Source: an uncultured Actinomycetes bacterium (lineage in GTDB: Bacteria; Actinomycetota; Actinomycetes; Mycobacteriales; Mycobacteriaceae). Taken from it: a stretch of 11,420 bases of DNA. The notes beneath the pieces are model-generated. The model was not told the origin of the DNA and ran no database searches. It saw nothing but the letters and a program-made list of their open reading frames with translations. Shown in pieces: positions 1 to 7,132 of the stretch (the first letter of the stretch is position 1; each line of letters begins with the position of its first letter). The DNA is taken from assembly GCA_903911165.1 (NCBI GenBank), contig CAIWCQ010000008.1, positions 1 through 11,420 on the forward strand, read 5' to 3'. The translations under genes were made by a program, and so were the position numbers.

Positions 1-291
1 CCCGGCCCGGGCACGGTCGATCTGGTTTTGCTAGCCGGCAATGTGATGATCTTTCTGGATCCCGGTACCGAGGGCATCGTGCTGCAAAACCTGGCCGACC
101 AACTCGCCGACAACGGACTTCTGGTCGCCGGATTCAGTCTGCAACCCGGGCAGCTGTCCTGCGATCGCTACGACGAGGCGGCTGCCGAGGCAGGTCTGAG
201 TCGGGTTGCCAGATGGGCATCGTGGGATCGCCAGCCGTTCGCCGGCGGTGACTATGCGGTGACGGTTCATCGCCGAGGGGTGGCTGAATGA
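1..291 (+). CDS. Class I SAM-dependent methyltransferase, C-terminal fragment
   Basis: The frame is open from the first base and stops at TGA 289-291, giving 96 residues of a protein whose start lies upstream of the window. The visible part begins with a strand-rich segment (DLVLLAGNVMIFLD) followed by a helix (ENLAD-type: QNLADQLADNGLLVAGFSL). This is the usual motif IV/post-motif region of a Rossmann-fold methyltransferase, where an acidic strand is followed by a helix and then a GGxLV-like strand. The tail (YDEAAAEAGLSRVARWASWD, then GGDYAVTVHRR) matches the C-terminal strands of this fold, in which the substrate is modified and the last strand closes the sheet. The SAM-binding GxGxG loop is not in the window, so the substrate cannot be guessed. 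The stop overlaps the next gene's start (ATGA), so the two are probably co-translated. Confidence 0.75.
   Translation, partial: PGPGTVDLVLLAGNVMIFLDPGTEGIVLQNLADQLADNGLLVAGFSLQPGQLSCDRYDEAAAEAGLSRVARWASWDRQPFAGGDYAVTVHRRGVAE
275..280 (+). promoter_or_regulatory. Ribosome binding site for the GGDEF-like gene
   Basis: GAGGGG at 275-280 sits 7 bases before the ATG at 288. It supports that start over the downstream ATG at 390, although translation is also likely coupled to the upstream methyltransferase through the ATGA overlap. Confidence 0.5.
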
Positions 292-1391
292 AATTCCCAC
301 CGCGGGTCGGAAGTGATCAGTACGTCGGAAGTGATCACTACTACGTGTTCACCACCAGGCTCACCGCACAGGGTCTGCAGCGCACCACCATGTTGACCGT
401 CGCCGTGTTCACCGCAGGTCTGTCTCTGCCCGCGGTGCTGGCGATGTTCAATCCGAAGTCCACCTATCTGCCGGGCGGCAGGGCAATCCTCGTCGTGGTG
501 GCGCTGTTGTGCTGGGTCTTCGCCGCGCCCTGGCTGCGGCATCGATGGCCGACGCGCGCGCAGTCGACAACGCTCATGGCCACCGGCGCTGTCGCCTTAG
601 CGGTCGGTTGCGTGATCGCGGCCGACCCGCTCGCGGGGCTCTTGATCGGAGTCGCGTTTACCTTCATCCTTGGTTACGCCGCCCTCTTCCACAGCACGGC
701 ACTCCTGGCATTTACCGTTGCGGTAGCGGCCTCCGCCGGCCTGTGGGTGGCCGCCCGGATCGCCGCGATCGATCTGCCGACAGCCTTCGCCGTCACGACG
801 CCCCTTGTATTCCTCAATATCGTCGTGGTGTTCGCCTGCCGCTTGATCGCCCGACTGGGCGGAGCCGAAGACGCCCAGACCGATGTCGATACGCTCACCG
901 GTCTGCTGACCCGGGCGTCGTTCCACGAGGCTGCCGCACACCTGATCGGGGCCCGGAACCGCGGCGATGATCGCTTCCTGGTGGTGGCGGTAGTCGCGAT
1001 TGACAGCTATGCCGCCATCATCAGCGTGCACGGCGGCCGGGGCGCGAATCGAGCCCAGGTTTCCGCCGCGCAGGCACTGCGCGACACCGTCCGCCGTGAT
1101 TCGGTCGTTGGTCACGTCGATGAATCGGAGTTCCTCATCGCTGACGTCTTCACCGCACCGGACCCCGCACCGCTGATCGACCGAATCCTCGGCGCGGTGG
1201 CGTCGACCCAGGGCGGGATGACCGCCAGCGTCGGTGTGCTGAGCACTCCGTTGCGCGGGCTGTCCGCCCGCCCGCCGGTGGTGGTGATCGACGAAGCCAT
1301 CGCGCTGGCTACGACCGCGATGCACGAGGCCAGGCGGTCCGGCGGAAACCAGGCCTGCTACGTGAGCGATATTGATCTCGCGGGGCCCTAA
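288..1391 (+). CDS. Membrane protein with degenerate GGDEF domain
   Basis: A 367-residue protein with about six predicted membrane helices (roughly residues 34-55, 66-83, 93-112, 115-134, 138-158 and 166-186) and a cytoplasmic C-terminal domain. That domain opens with DTLTGLLTR (201-209), a clear match to the DxLTGLxNR signature at the start of GGDEF diguanylate cyclase domains. Its metal-site strand survives as VVAIDSY. The signature itself is altered: where RLGGDEF is expected the protein has HVDESEF (276-282), so both glycines and the catalytic aspartate are lost. The usual GHxxGD segment reads GGRGANR, and I see no RxxD inhibitory site. It is therefore unlikely to make c-di-GMP; it may bind a nucleotide, act as a partner protein, or be a sensor whose output is unknown. 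It overlaps the methyltransferase by 4 bases and ends 9 bases from the convergent cinA. An alternative start is ATG 390, just before the first helix. Confidence 0.8.
   Translation: MKFPPRVGSDQYVGSDHYYVFTTRLTAQGLQRTTMLTVAVFTAGLSLPAVLAMFNPKSTYLPGGRAILVVVALLCWVFAAPWLRHRWPTRAQSTTLMATGAVALAVGCVIAADPLAGLLIGVAFTFILGYAALFHSTALLAFTVAVAASAGLWVAARIAAIDLPTAFAVTTPLVFLNIVVVFACRLIARLGGAEDAQTDVDTLTGLLTRASFHEAAAHLIGARNRGDDRFLVVAVVAIDSYAAIISVHGGRGANRAQVSAAQALRDTVRRDSVVGHVDESEFLIADVFTAPDPAPLIDRILGAVASTQGGMTASVGVLSTPLRGLSARPPVVVIDEAIALATTAMHEARRSGGNQACYVSDIDLAGP
306..341 (+). repeat. 18-bp tandem duplication in the start of the GGDEF-like gene
   Basis: Two adjacent 18-base units (306-323 and 324-341), GTCGGAAGTGATCASTAC, match at 17 of 18 positions. 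They encode the six-residue repeat VGSDQY/VGSDHY in the N-terminal tail, before the first membrane helix. Each unit carries the palindrome TGATCA. The unit length is a multiple of three, so copy-number change would keep the reading frame. Confidence 0.85.
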
Positions 1392-1400
1392 TAGGCTGGA

Positions 1401-2666
1401 TCAACGCTCAAGCAGCGCACGCCGCAGCAGGTGCATGGCCACCGTCGTGGATCGGTCGCGGACGTCGGCGCGCTCGCCGGGAACCGGGATGCACCGCACG
1501 ATCCCCGGCCCGTCGGTCAACATCACCGCGAACCACACCGTTCCGACTGGTTTCTCCGCCGTGCCGCCACCGGGCCCGGCCACACCGGTGATCGCGACGG
1601 CGGTGTCCGCGCCGAAGCGGCTCAGCGCCCCCGCCGCCATCGCCTGGGCCACCTCGGCCGAGACCGCGCCGTGTGCGGCGATCAGCGCGGCATCGACGCC
1701 GAGGAGCGCAACCTTGGCCTCGTTGGCGTAGGCGACAACACCGCCGGCGACGTAGTCCGAGGATCCTGGGCGGTCGGTCAGCCGCGCCGCGACGAGTCCC
1801 GAGGTGCAGGACTCGGCGGTCGCGATCCGTCGGCCCGCGAGCAACCGAGAAACCTGGTCGTCCACCGACGAGCCGTCCTCGGAGAAGATCGTCGCGCCGT
1901 GCCGATCCCGCACCATGGCCATCAGGGCAGCATGGGCCGACGCACCCGAGGGTTCGTACCGGGTGACCATCTCCACTTCCCCCCGGCGCAGACAGGTGGT
2001 GATTTCGAGGTCGACGAACCCGGCGATCTGCTGCTGCGCCTGACGCAGGGTGTCGGCCAGTCCCGACTCGGCCAGTCCGAACATCCTTACGGTGTCCTGC
2101 AGGTACTCGGTGCGACCGGCGATGGCCACCGAGACGGCCTCGGTGGCGAGCGCGGCCGGCCACATCGCCTGCAGCTCTCTCGGCGGTCCGGGTAACACCA
2201 CGACGGTGGGATTGCCGGCGATCACCGCCCCGGGCGCGGTACCGACCGGGTCGAGCACCTCGGCGCCGACCGGGACCATCGCCTGTTTGCGGTTAGCCTC
2301 CAGGACGGCGTCGAAGTCGGTGTCGGGATAGCGCGACATCCACCGCTGCACGATCGCGCCGATCTTGGCCTCCATTGCCGCGTCGAGGACGAGATCGCGA
2401 CCGCAGAACCGGGCCACGGTCGCCACGGTCATATCGTCGGCGGTGGGACCGAGGCCGCCGGTCGTGACGACGAGGTCCACCCCCTCGTCGCGCAGAAAGC
2501 CCAACTGCGCCTCAATATCGGCGGCCCGGTCCCCGCAGATCGTGATGTGAGCCAGTTCAACGCCTAACTCGAGCAGGCGGTCGGCCAGCCACGGGCCGTT
2601 GCGGTCGGTGACTCGTCCGGTCAGGACCTCGGTGCCGGTAACGAGAATGGCGGCGCGCGCGCTCAC
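1401..2666 (-). CDS. cinA: CinA: competence/damage-inducible protein A, NMN amidohydrolase family
   Basis: A 421-residue protein, full length for the family (about 410-430). The N-terminal half is the MoaB/MogA-like COG1058 domain, with [17 protein letters not shown] at 11-27, [11 protein letters not shown] at 68-78 and LPGPPRE at 158-164. In studied members this domain has ADP-ribose pyrophosphatase-type activity. The C-terminal half is the PncC-type nicotinamide mononucleotide deamidase domain, with AESCTSG at 284-290 (AESCTGG in most relatives, carrying the conserved serine) and [20 protein letters not shown] at 359-378. Together these roles fit pyridine-nucleotide repair and recycling in the cytoplasm. 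The start is GTG, overlapping by GTGA the stop of the upstream acetyltransferase-like gene; no good Shine-Dalgarno is seen, so translational coupling is likely. In mycobacteria CinA has been reported to affect tolerance to NAD-adduct-forming drugs; that is recalled knowledge, not visible here. Confidence 0.95.
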   Translation of the reverse strand: MSARAAILVTGTEVLTGRVTDRNGPWLADRLLELGVELAHITICGDRAADIEAQLGFLRDEGVDLVVTTGGLGPTADDMTVATVARFCGRDLVLDAAMEAKIGAIVQRWMSRYPDTDFDAVLEANRKQAMVPVGAEVLDPVGTAPGAVIAGNPTVVVLPGPPRELQAMWPAALATEAVSVAIAGRTEYLQDTVRMFGLAESGLADTLRQAQQQIAGFVDLEITTCLRRGEVEMVTRYEPSGASAHAALMAMVRDRHGATIFSEDGSSVDDQVSRLLAGRRIATAESCTSGLVAARLTDRPGSSDYVAGGVVAYANEAKVALLGVDAALIAAHGAVSAEVAQAMAAGALSRFGADTAVAITGVAGPGGGTAEKPVGTVWFAVMLTDGPGIVRCIPVPGERADVRDRSTTVAMHLLRRALLER

Positions 2667-3331
2667 TGGCGCGGCGCGGCGCCCGGCGAGCGCACCACCA
2701 GGGGCGTGGCCGGGAAGTGGGCCGCCATCTCCGTTCGCGACTTACGCAGGGCGGCCGTGCCGTAACCCTTTTGTCGATGCGCGGGATGGATCCAGATCCG
2801 GACGTTGACCTCGCCGTCGAGGAGTTCGCCGAACACCATCCCCACTTTGTCCTCCCCGTCGAGTGCCACGAACCATGCGGCCTCCTCCGCCCACAGCCGG
2901 TTGCGCGCAGCGCTGATCTCCTCATCGAGGCTGCCTGCGGGAGATCCGGATCCATCGCCCGCGGCGCCCATCTCGGTCGTGCGGGTAGCGAATATGTCCC
3001 GATCGTCGGCGTGGGAGAACGCCCGCAACCGCAGGCTCTCGTCCGAACTTGCCGGTCGTTCCCGGGCGGTGAAGCTCAGCTGACTGTTGAGATCGTCGAG
3101 TTCGGCCGCGATACGTTTGCGTGATTCGGTGGTCAGCTGGTCGAAGGACATTCCCATCACGGCCTCGCTGCCGATCCTGGATGTGCCGAGCAGTCGCGTG
3201 ATCGCATCGATCGCCTCGTCGCGGTCACCGGATCCGACAATGACGTCGAGGACTTCGTGGCGCCGGTCCAGCGCGGCCATCAGGGCATCTGCGATTGCGC
3301 GCCGGGTCACGGCTCGGTCGGTGTCGGTCAT
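2663..3331 (-). CDS. GNAT-like acetyltransferase with GyrA-type coiled-coil N-terminal domain
   Basis: 222 residues from ATG 3331. Residues about 13-85 read like the coiled-coil arm of DNA gyrase subunit [19 protein letters not shown], then [12 protein letters not shown], then [20 protein letters not shown]. The GyrA pattern is ALxxLDEVIxLIR, then EAxxxLxxLL, then ILDMxLxxLxxLERxKIxxEL. A low-complexity linker follows, then a GNAT-type segment with strands AAWFVAL and KVGMVFGEL, and the acetyl-CoA motif A as [11 protein letters not shown] (185-195), matching (Q/R)xxGxG/A. The protein ends only 27 residues after this motif, so the C-terminal half of a normal GNAT fold (motif B) is missing or much reduced. 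The open frame extends upstream to 3631, but that would overlap the GH2 gene and shows no family match. The stop overlaps the cinA start (GTGA). Substrate unknown. Confidence 0.8.
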   Translation of the reverse strand: MTDTDRAVTRRAIADALMAALDRRHEVLDVIVGSGDRDEAIDAITRLLGTSRIGSEAVMGMSFDQLTTESRKRIAAELDDLNSQLSFTARERPASSDESLRLRAFSHADDRDIFATRTTEMGAAGDGSGSPAGSLDEEISAARNRLWAEEAAWFVALDGEDKVGMVFGELLDGEVNVRIWIHPAHRQKGYGTAALRKSRTEMAAHFPATPLVVRSPGAAPRQ

Positions 3332-3336
3332 TGGAT

Positions 3337-3343
3337 TAGCGTA
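3337..3343. promoter_or_regulatory. Possible bidirectional -10 element between the GNAT-like and GH2 genes
   Basis: TAGCGTA holds a TANNNT -10 match on both strands: TAGCGT on plus (3337-3342) and TACGCT on minus (3343-3338). On minus, six bases separate it from ATG 3331, the spacing of a leaderless mycobacterial transcript; no Shine-Dalgarno precedes that ATG. On plus, a start near 3349 would leave a leader of about 40 bases before the GH2 start. TANNNT is a short motif, so this is a prediction only. Confidence 0.35.
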
Positions 3344-3372
3344 AGGCCGAAATCGGTGCGCATCCACCCGCG

Positions 3373-3377
3373 AGGAG
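3373..3377 (+). promoter_or_regulatory. Ribosome binding site deciding the GH2 start
   Basis: AGGAG lies 11 bases before GTG 3389. It supports this start, directly ahead of a signal peptide, over the in-frame upstream GTG at 3356 and ATG at 3257. Confidence 0.5.
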
Positions 3378-3388
3378 TCCCACCCACC

Positions 3389-6130
3389 GTGGCGAAGAGG
3401 TTTCTGACGATCTTCGCCGTCGTGCTGTTGATCCTCGGCGCCGCCGATTACCCCGTGTTCGCCTCGCCGCGGCCGGCCGGTGCCCGCGATATCGAACTGG
3501 CCCAGGGATGGAAGCTGGTGTCCGCGACCGACCTGGAGGCGGATGGCGCCGCGATTTCGGTCCCCGGCTACAACGACTCGACGTGGGTGCCGGTGCCCCG
3601 GATGCCCGGCACCGTTCTGGGCATTCTCCAAGAGGCCGGGGTCTATCCGAACCTCTACTTCGGCAAGAACCTGCTCACCGAAGTCCCGCAGGATCTCTAC
3701 AAACGAGACTGGTGGTACCGGACGACCTTCTCCGCTCCGGCGGACTACCGGACGTACCTACTGGACTTCCCCGGCATCAACTACCGGGCCGAGATCTGGC
3801 TCAACGGCCATCGCGTCGCCGATGCCGGCCAAGTTGTCGGCATGTACACCCACCATGAAATCGACGTCACCGGACACATCCGGTCCGGCGGAACGAACAC
3901 CCTTGCGGTGAAGGTGACACCCGAGCGATCCGTTCAGGATGTCGACGGGGTGGAGTTGGCCGACAGTTGGTATGACTGGATCAACTGGCGCTACCTCGGA
4001 TACCGACGGCCCGGTGCCTCAGAGGGCACCGGTCCGTCGTTCGTTCCCGACCGCAATGCCGGGATCTTCAAACCGGTACGGCTCAGGATGTTCGGGGCCG
4101 TGGATATCGGACCGACGACGGTGAACAGCGAACTGCCTGACACCGGGAGAGCGCGGCTGACGATCCACTCGGTGGTGCGCAACTACCGCGAGGAACCCCT
4201 CCGCGGTGTATTGCAGGCAAGCATCACCCGGGACGGCAGAAAATCTGTCCGAGTTGCACAGCCGGTCATGCTTAAACCCGGCGAGGAACGTGAGATCACC
4301 TTCACACCAGATGATTTCGCCACCCTCAACCTTGACAATCCGGATCTGTGGTGGCCCTACACGATGGGCAGTCCGGACCTCTACGACTTGCGCCTCGACT
4401 TTATCGAGGATCGAACAACCACCACCTCGACACTGCGTTTCGGTATCCGCACCGTCAGCCAGGGCCGCAATGTCGGTGCCACCACCGGTGCGCGCGATGG
4501 AGACTTCTTCCTCCGGATCAACGGCCGGGATTTCATGGTCCGGGGCGCCACCTACACGCCGGATCTGCTCTACTCCTATGACCCAGATCGGGATGCGGCG
4601 ATCCTGCGGTACGCCAAAGATCTCGGCGTCAACATGCTGCGACTGGAATCCAAGATCGCCTCCGAGCATCTCGTCGAGATGGCCGACGAGATGGGTATCC
4701 CGCTGATGTACGGCTGGATGTGCTGCAACCAGTGGGAACGCTGGCAGCAGTGGGACGCCGAGGACCGCCGGGTCGCGCGGGAGAGCATGCGCTCACAGAT
4801 CGAGATGCTGCGCTCGCACGCCTCGGTGTTCGTCTGGGCCAACGGCAGCGACGGCCGGCCGCCGGCCGAGGTGCTCGCCGACTACCGCGGCATCCTCGCC
4901 GATCTGCACTGGCAAAACGCCACCGTCGACACCGTGTCGGCCTTCGCCCGCGACGGCGACGGCAACCCACTGTGGGACGGCATAAGGATGGCCGGCCCGT
5001 ATTCCTGGCGCCCGCCGTCGTACTGGTTTAGCGGCCGCTACCCCGCGGCCCGCGGAGCCTCGACCGAACAGGGCGACAACGAACACATTCCGCCGTACGC
5101 GAGCTTGCGTCGATTCATTCCCGCTGACCGACTCTGGCCGATCAACGACACCTGGTTCTTCCACGCCGGGGCCGGTCTGCAGAATTCCACCCTGACCAAC
5201 GTCCGCCGCGTGATCGATCGACGCTACGGGCCGTCCACCGACGCCCGGATGTTCGCCGACAAGGCTCAACTGGCCCACTACGAGGCCACCCGCGCGCAAT
5301 TCGAGGCGTTCGCCGCCGGCGGTTGGGACAGCCACAAGATGACCATCTACTGGATGCTCAACAGCCATTGGCCGTCGTTCTTCGGCAATATCTTTGACTA
5401 TTACCTACGGCCCGGCGGCGCCTACTACGGAGCGAAAAAGGGCCTGCGGCCGCTGTCGGTGGTGTTCGACTCCTATGCCACCGGCGACCGTCGTCAGGCC
5501 CGGATCACCGTGGTCAACCAGAGCCCGCAGGCCCGCCAAGATCTGCGGGTGCGGGTTCGCACCTACGACCTGCGCGGCCGGTTGCGCGACAATCGCGGTG
5601 TCGGGGGTATCGATATCGGCCCAGGTGCCGCCGCCGCCGTGATGACGCTGCCTCCCGGCCCGTCGGACTCCCGGGTGTTCTTCGTGCGCTGCGAATTGCT
5701 TGACGCCGAGGGCACCGTGATCAACGAAAACGTCTACTGGCAGTCGCAGGTACCCGACGACGTGGGTCCGCCGGGCAACGACACCGCGTTCGACTCACGG
5801 CAGGTCAGTTGGGCCGATATGACGCCGTTGAACACCATCGGACGACCGGCGTTGGAGATCAGCGCTCGTCCGGACGAATCAGACCCGGCCCACGTGAAGA
5901 TCACGCTGTACAACCCGGCCTCGCAGATCGCGTTTTTCCAACGGGTCGAGCTGCTCAGTACTGCCGGCGGCGAGGAGATTTTGCCGATCACCTATGACGA
6001 CAACTACGTCAGCGTGTTCGGTGGCGAGACGGTCGAGATCGACGGCCGGGTGCCGGCCGGCGGTCCGGTGCCGGCCTGGGTACGGGTGACCGGCTACGGC
6101 GGCACACCGGTGGTTGCGGCGGTGCGGTAG
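3389..6130 (+). CDS. Exported glycoside hydrolase family 2, exo-beta-D-glucosaminidase-like
   Basis: 913 residues from GTG 3389. The N-terminus is a Sec signal peptide: AKR, then a hydrophobic core (FLTIFAVVLLILGAA), with probable cleavage after VFA (residue 25); no lipobox. Next comes a GH2 sugar-binding jelly roll (DWWYRTTF near 107, INYRAEIWLNG), an immunoglobulin-like domain beginning after RNAGIFKPVRLR, a TIM barrel, and C-terminal Ig-like domains. Motifs follow the CsxA-type exo-glucosaminidase/exochitosanase branch as I recall it. The acid/base site is NGSDG with Asp488, where most GH2 enzymes have Asn-Glu. MAGPYSWRPPSYW follows. The probable nucleophile is Glu560 in STEQG, spaced before IPPYASLRRF as in CsxA. 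Then comes IYWMLNSHWPS (653 on) and the DYYLRPGGAYYGAKK block. It would remove terminal beta-linked sugars, most likely glucosamine, outside the cytoplasm; mannosidase activity is the main alternative. Divergent from the GNAT-like gene. Confidence 0.88.
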   Translation: MAKRFLTIFAVVLLILGAADYPVFASPRPAGARDIELAQGWKLVSATDLEADGAAISVPGYNDSTWVPVPRMPGTVLGILQEAGVYPNLYFGKNLLTEVPQDLYKRDWWYRTTFSAPADYRTYLLDFPGINYRAEIWLNGHRVADAGQVVGMYTHHEIDVTGHIRSGGTNTLAVKVTPERSVQDVDGVELADSWYDWINWRYLGYRRPGASEGTGPSFVPDRNAGIFKPVRLRMFGAVDIGPTTVNSELPDTGRARLTIHSVVRNYREEPLRGVLQASITRDGRKSVRVAQPVMLKPGEEREITFTPDDFATLNLDNPDLWWPYTMGSPDLYDLRLDFIEDRTTTTSTLRFGIRTVSQGRNVGATTGARDGDFFLRINGRDFMVRGATYTPDLLYSYDPDRDAAILRYAKDLGVNMLRLESKIASEHLVEMADEMGIPLMYGWMCCNQWERWQQWDAEDRRVARESMRSQIEMLRSHASVFVWANGSDGRPPAEVLADYRGILADLHWQNATVDTVSAFARDGDGNPLWDGIRMAGPYSWRPPSYWFSGRYPAARGASTEQGDNEHIPPYASLRRFIPADRLWPINDTWFFHAGAGLQNSTLTNVRRVIDRRYGPSTDARMFADKAQLAHYEATRAQFEAFAAGGWDSHKMTIYWMLNSHWPSFFGNIFDYYLRPGGAYYGAKKGLRPLSVVFDSYATGDRRQARITVVNQSPQARQDLRVRVRTYDLRGRLRDNRGVGGIDIGPGAAAAVMTLPPGPSDSRVFFVRCELLDAEGTVINENVYWQSQVPDDVGPPGNDTAFDSRQVSWADMTPLNTIGRPALEISARPDESDPAHVKITLYNPASQIAFFQRVELLSTAGGEEILPITYDDNYVSVFGGETVEIDGRVPAGGPVPAWVRVTGYGGTPVVAAVR

Positions 6131-6198
6131 CGGCCCGTGGCCTACATACGCCTCCCGAGGTTCGCCTGGGGCCTAGATTCGCCCGTGGCCTACATTCG
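6130..6198 (+). repeat. Degenerate tandem repeat downstream of the GH2 gene
   Basis: The 105-base gap between GH2 and the transporter gene holds copies of a unit close to TTCGCCCGTGGCCTACATTCG. The copy at 6130-6150 shares GCCCGTGGCCTACATWCG (17 of 18) with the copy at 6178-6198. The copy at 6161-6181 matches the last at 18 of 21 and overlaps it by TTCG, giving a 17-base step. A shorter, more eroded unit lies at 6147-6164. The first copy begins at the last base of the GH2 stop codon. The rest of the gap, to 6235, holds only the leader of the next gene with GGAAGG at 6219-6224. Confidence 0.65.
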
Positions 6199-6235
6199 GT
6201 ACGGGGGGTCGGCGATCCGGAAGGGACGGTAGACG

Positions 6236-7132
6236 TTGCTCGAGCACGCCTTCGTGGTGGCCGCTGCTCTTGCCGGTGCGGTTTTCACCGCGATCGGGAT
6301 CGTCGTCCGCCAACGCGCCACTTTGGATGTGCCGCGGGACCGTGGTGTCAGCGGATTGATGATCAATACGCTGCTGCATCGTCCGCTGTGGTGGGCTGGC
6401 ACCGCTGCCGCGGTGACCGGGTACGGGTTCCAGGCGGTAGCACTGGCCTACGGGTCGCTGCTGCTGGTGGCGCCCCTGCTGGTGTCGGCGCTGTTGTTCG
6501 CGCTGCCGCTGAGCGCGTGGATCTCCGGGCGCCGGGTCACCCGCGCCGAATGGGGGTGGGCCAGCCTGTTGACCGTGGCGCTGGCGCTGTTTGTGGCCGT
6601 CGCCCGAACCAAACCCGGCGACTACGAGGCCTCGGAGCCAACCTCCGTCGCGGTGGCGACGATCTGCCTGCTGGTGGTGGCTGCCAGCCTCGTCATCGCC
6701 GTCCGACTCACCGGTTGGCGGCAGGCGATCCTGCTGGCGCTCGGGGTGGGGGTGCTGTTCGGGGTGCTGGCGGTGCTGACCAAAATCGAGATGCACATCC
6801 TGACTGAGGAGGGTGGCGCGCAACTACTCACCTCGCCGGTGACCTACACGCTGATCGTCGTCGCCGTCGCCGCGACGCTGTTGCAGCAATCCGCCTTCCA
6901 TGCCGGCTCGCTGAAGGCATCCGTCCCGGCGATGCTGGTCCTTGAGCCGGTGGTAGCCGTGCTTCTGGGTCAGGTGATTCTCGGTGAACACCTGGCGGTC
7001 AGTACATCGAGTGCGATCGCGCTGGGGATTGCCACTGCCGCGATGGCGGTCGCGACAGTCGCGTTGGGCCGCGACGAGGGCGCCTTCGAAGACGAACTCG
7101 AAGCAGCCGCAACACGGCGCCCTTCGCCGTGA
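6236..7132 (+). CDS. DMT-superfamily (EamA-like) membrane transporter
   Basis: 298 residues, strongly hydrophobic, with about nine visible membrane helices (roughly 6-24, 52-70, 74-96, 107-123, 138-156, 163-182, 200-217, 233-250 and 256-277). The second half ends in EPVVAVLLGQVILGEHL (237-253), the typical EPxxAxLLgxxxLGExL signature of the last helices in EamA/DMT proteins. The first half shows the parallel segment SLLLVAPLLVSALLFALPLSAWISGRRVT, so the two-repeat build of the superfamily is present. The protein sits in the inner membrane; the substrate is unknown, and small metabolites or lipids are possible. The only start near the frame's opening is TTG 6236, since an in-frame TAG lies at 6230-6232; GGAAGG 11 bases upstream supports it. 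The charged tail EGAFEDELE is cytoplasmic. It overlaps the HAD phosphatase by 4 bases (GTGA), so the two are likely one operon. Confidence 0.85.
   Translation: MLEHAFVVAAALAGAVFTAIGIVVRQRATLDVPRDRGVSGLMINTLLHRPLWWAGTAAAVTGYGFQAVALAYGSLLLVAPLLVSALLFALPLSAWISGRRVTRAEWGWASLLTVALALFVAVARTKPGDYEASEPTSVAVATICLLVVAASLVIAVRLTGWRQAILLALGVGVLFGVLAVLTKIEMHILTEEGGAQLLTSPVTYTLIVVAVAATLLQQSAFHAGSLKASVPAMLVLEPVVAVLLGQVILGEHLAVSTSSAIALGIATAAMAVATVALGRDEGAFEDELEAAATRRPSP

Noticed and set aside
288..1391. Active diguanylate cyclase
   Set aside because: The GGDEF signature reads DESEF and the GHxxGD metal/nucleotide segment is lost, so catalysis is unlikely.
1389..1403. Rho-independent terminator between the convergent GGDEF-like and cinA genes
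   Set aside because: Only 9 bases separate the stops and I see no hairpin followed by a T-run. The same holds for the convergent junction at 7978-7989.
3257..3388. Upstream starts (ATG 3257, GTG 3356) for the GH2 gene
   Set aside because: They would put extra polar residues before a clear Sec signal peptide and overlap the divergent gene. GTG 3389 has AGGAG upstream.
3332..3631. N-terminal extension of the GNAT-like protein by 100 residues
   Set aside because: The frame is open to 3631, but the extension lies antisense to the signal peptide and first domain of the GH2 gene and resembles no family. ATG 3331 has promoter-like sequence at leaderless spacing.
4019..4669. Long antisense open frame inside the GH2 gene
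   Set aside because: A typical by-product of high-G+C codon bias opposite a well-supported gene; no motif, no ribosome binding site.
6151..6160. Hairpin CCTC-CC-GAGG as a terminator after the GH2 gene
   Set aside because: A four-base stem with a two-base loop and no T-run; better explained as part of the degenerate repeat.
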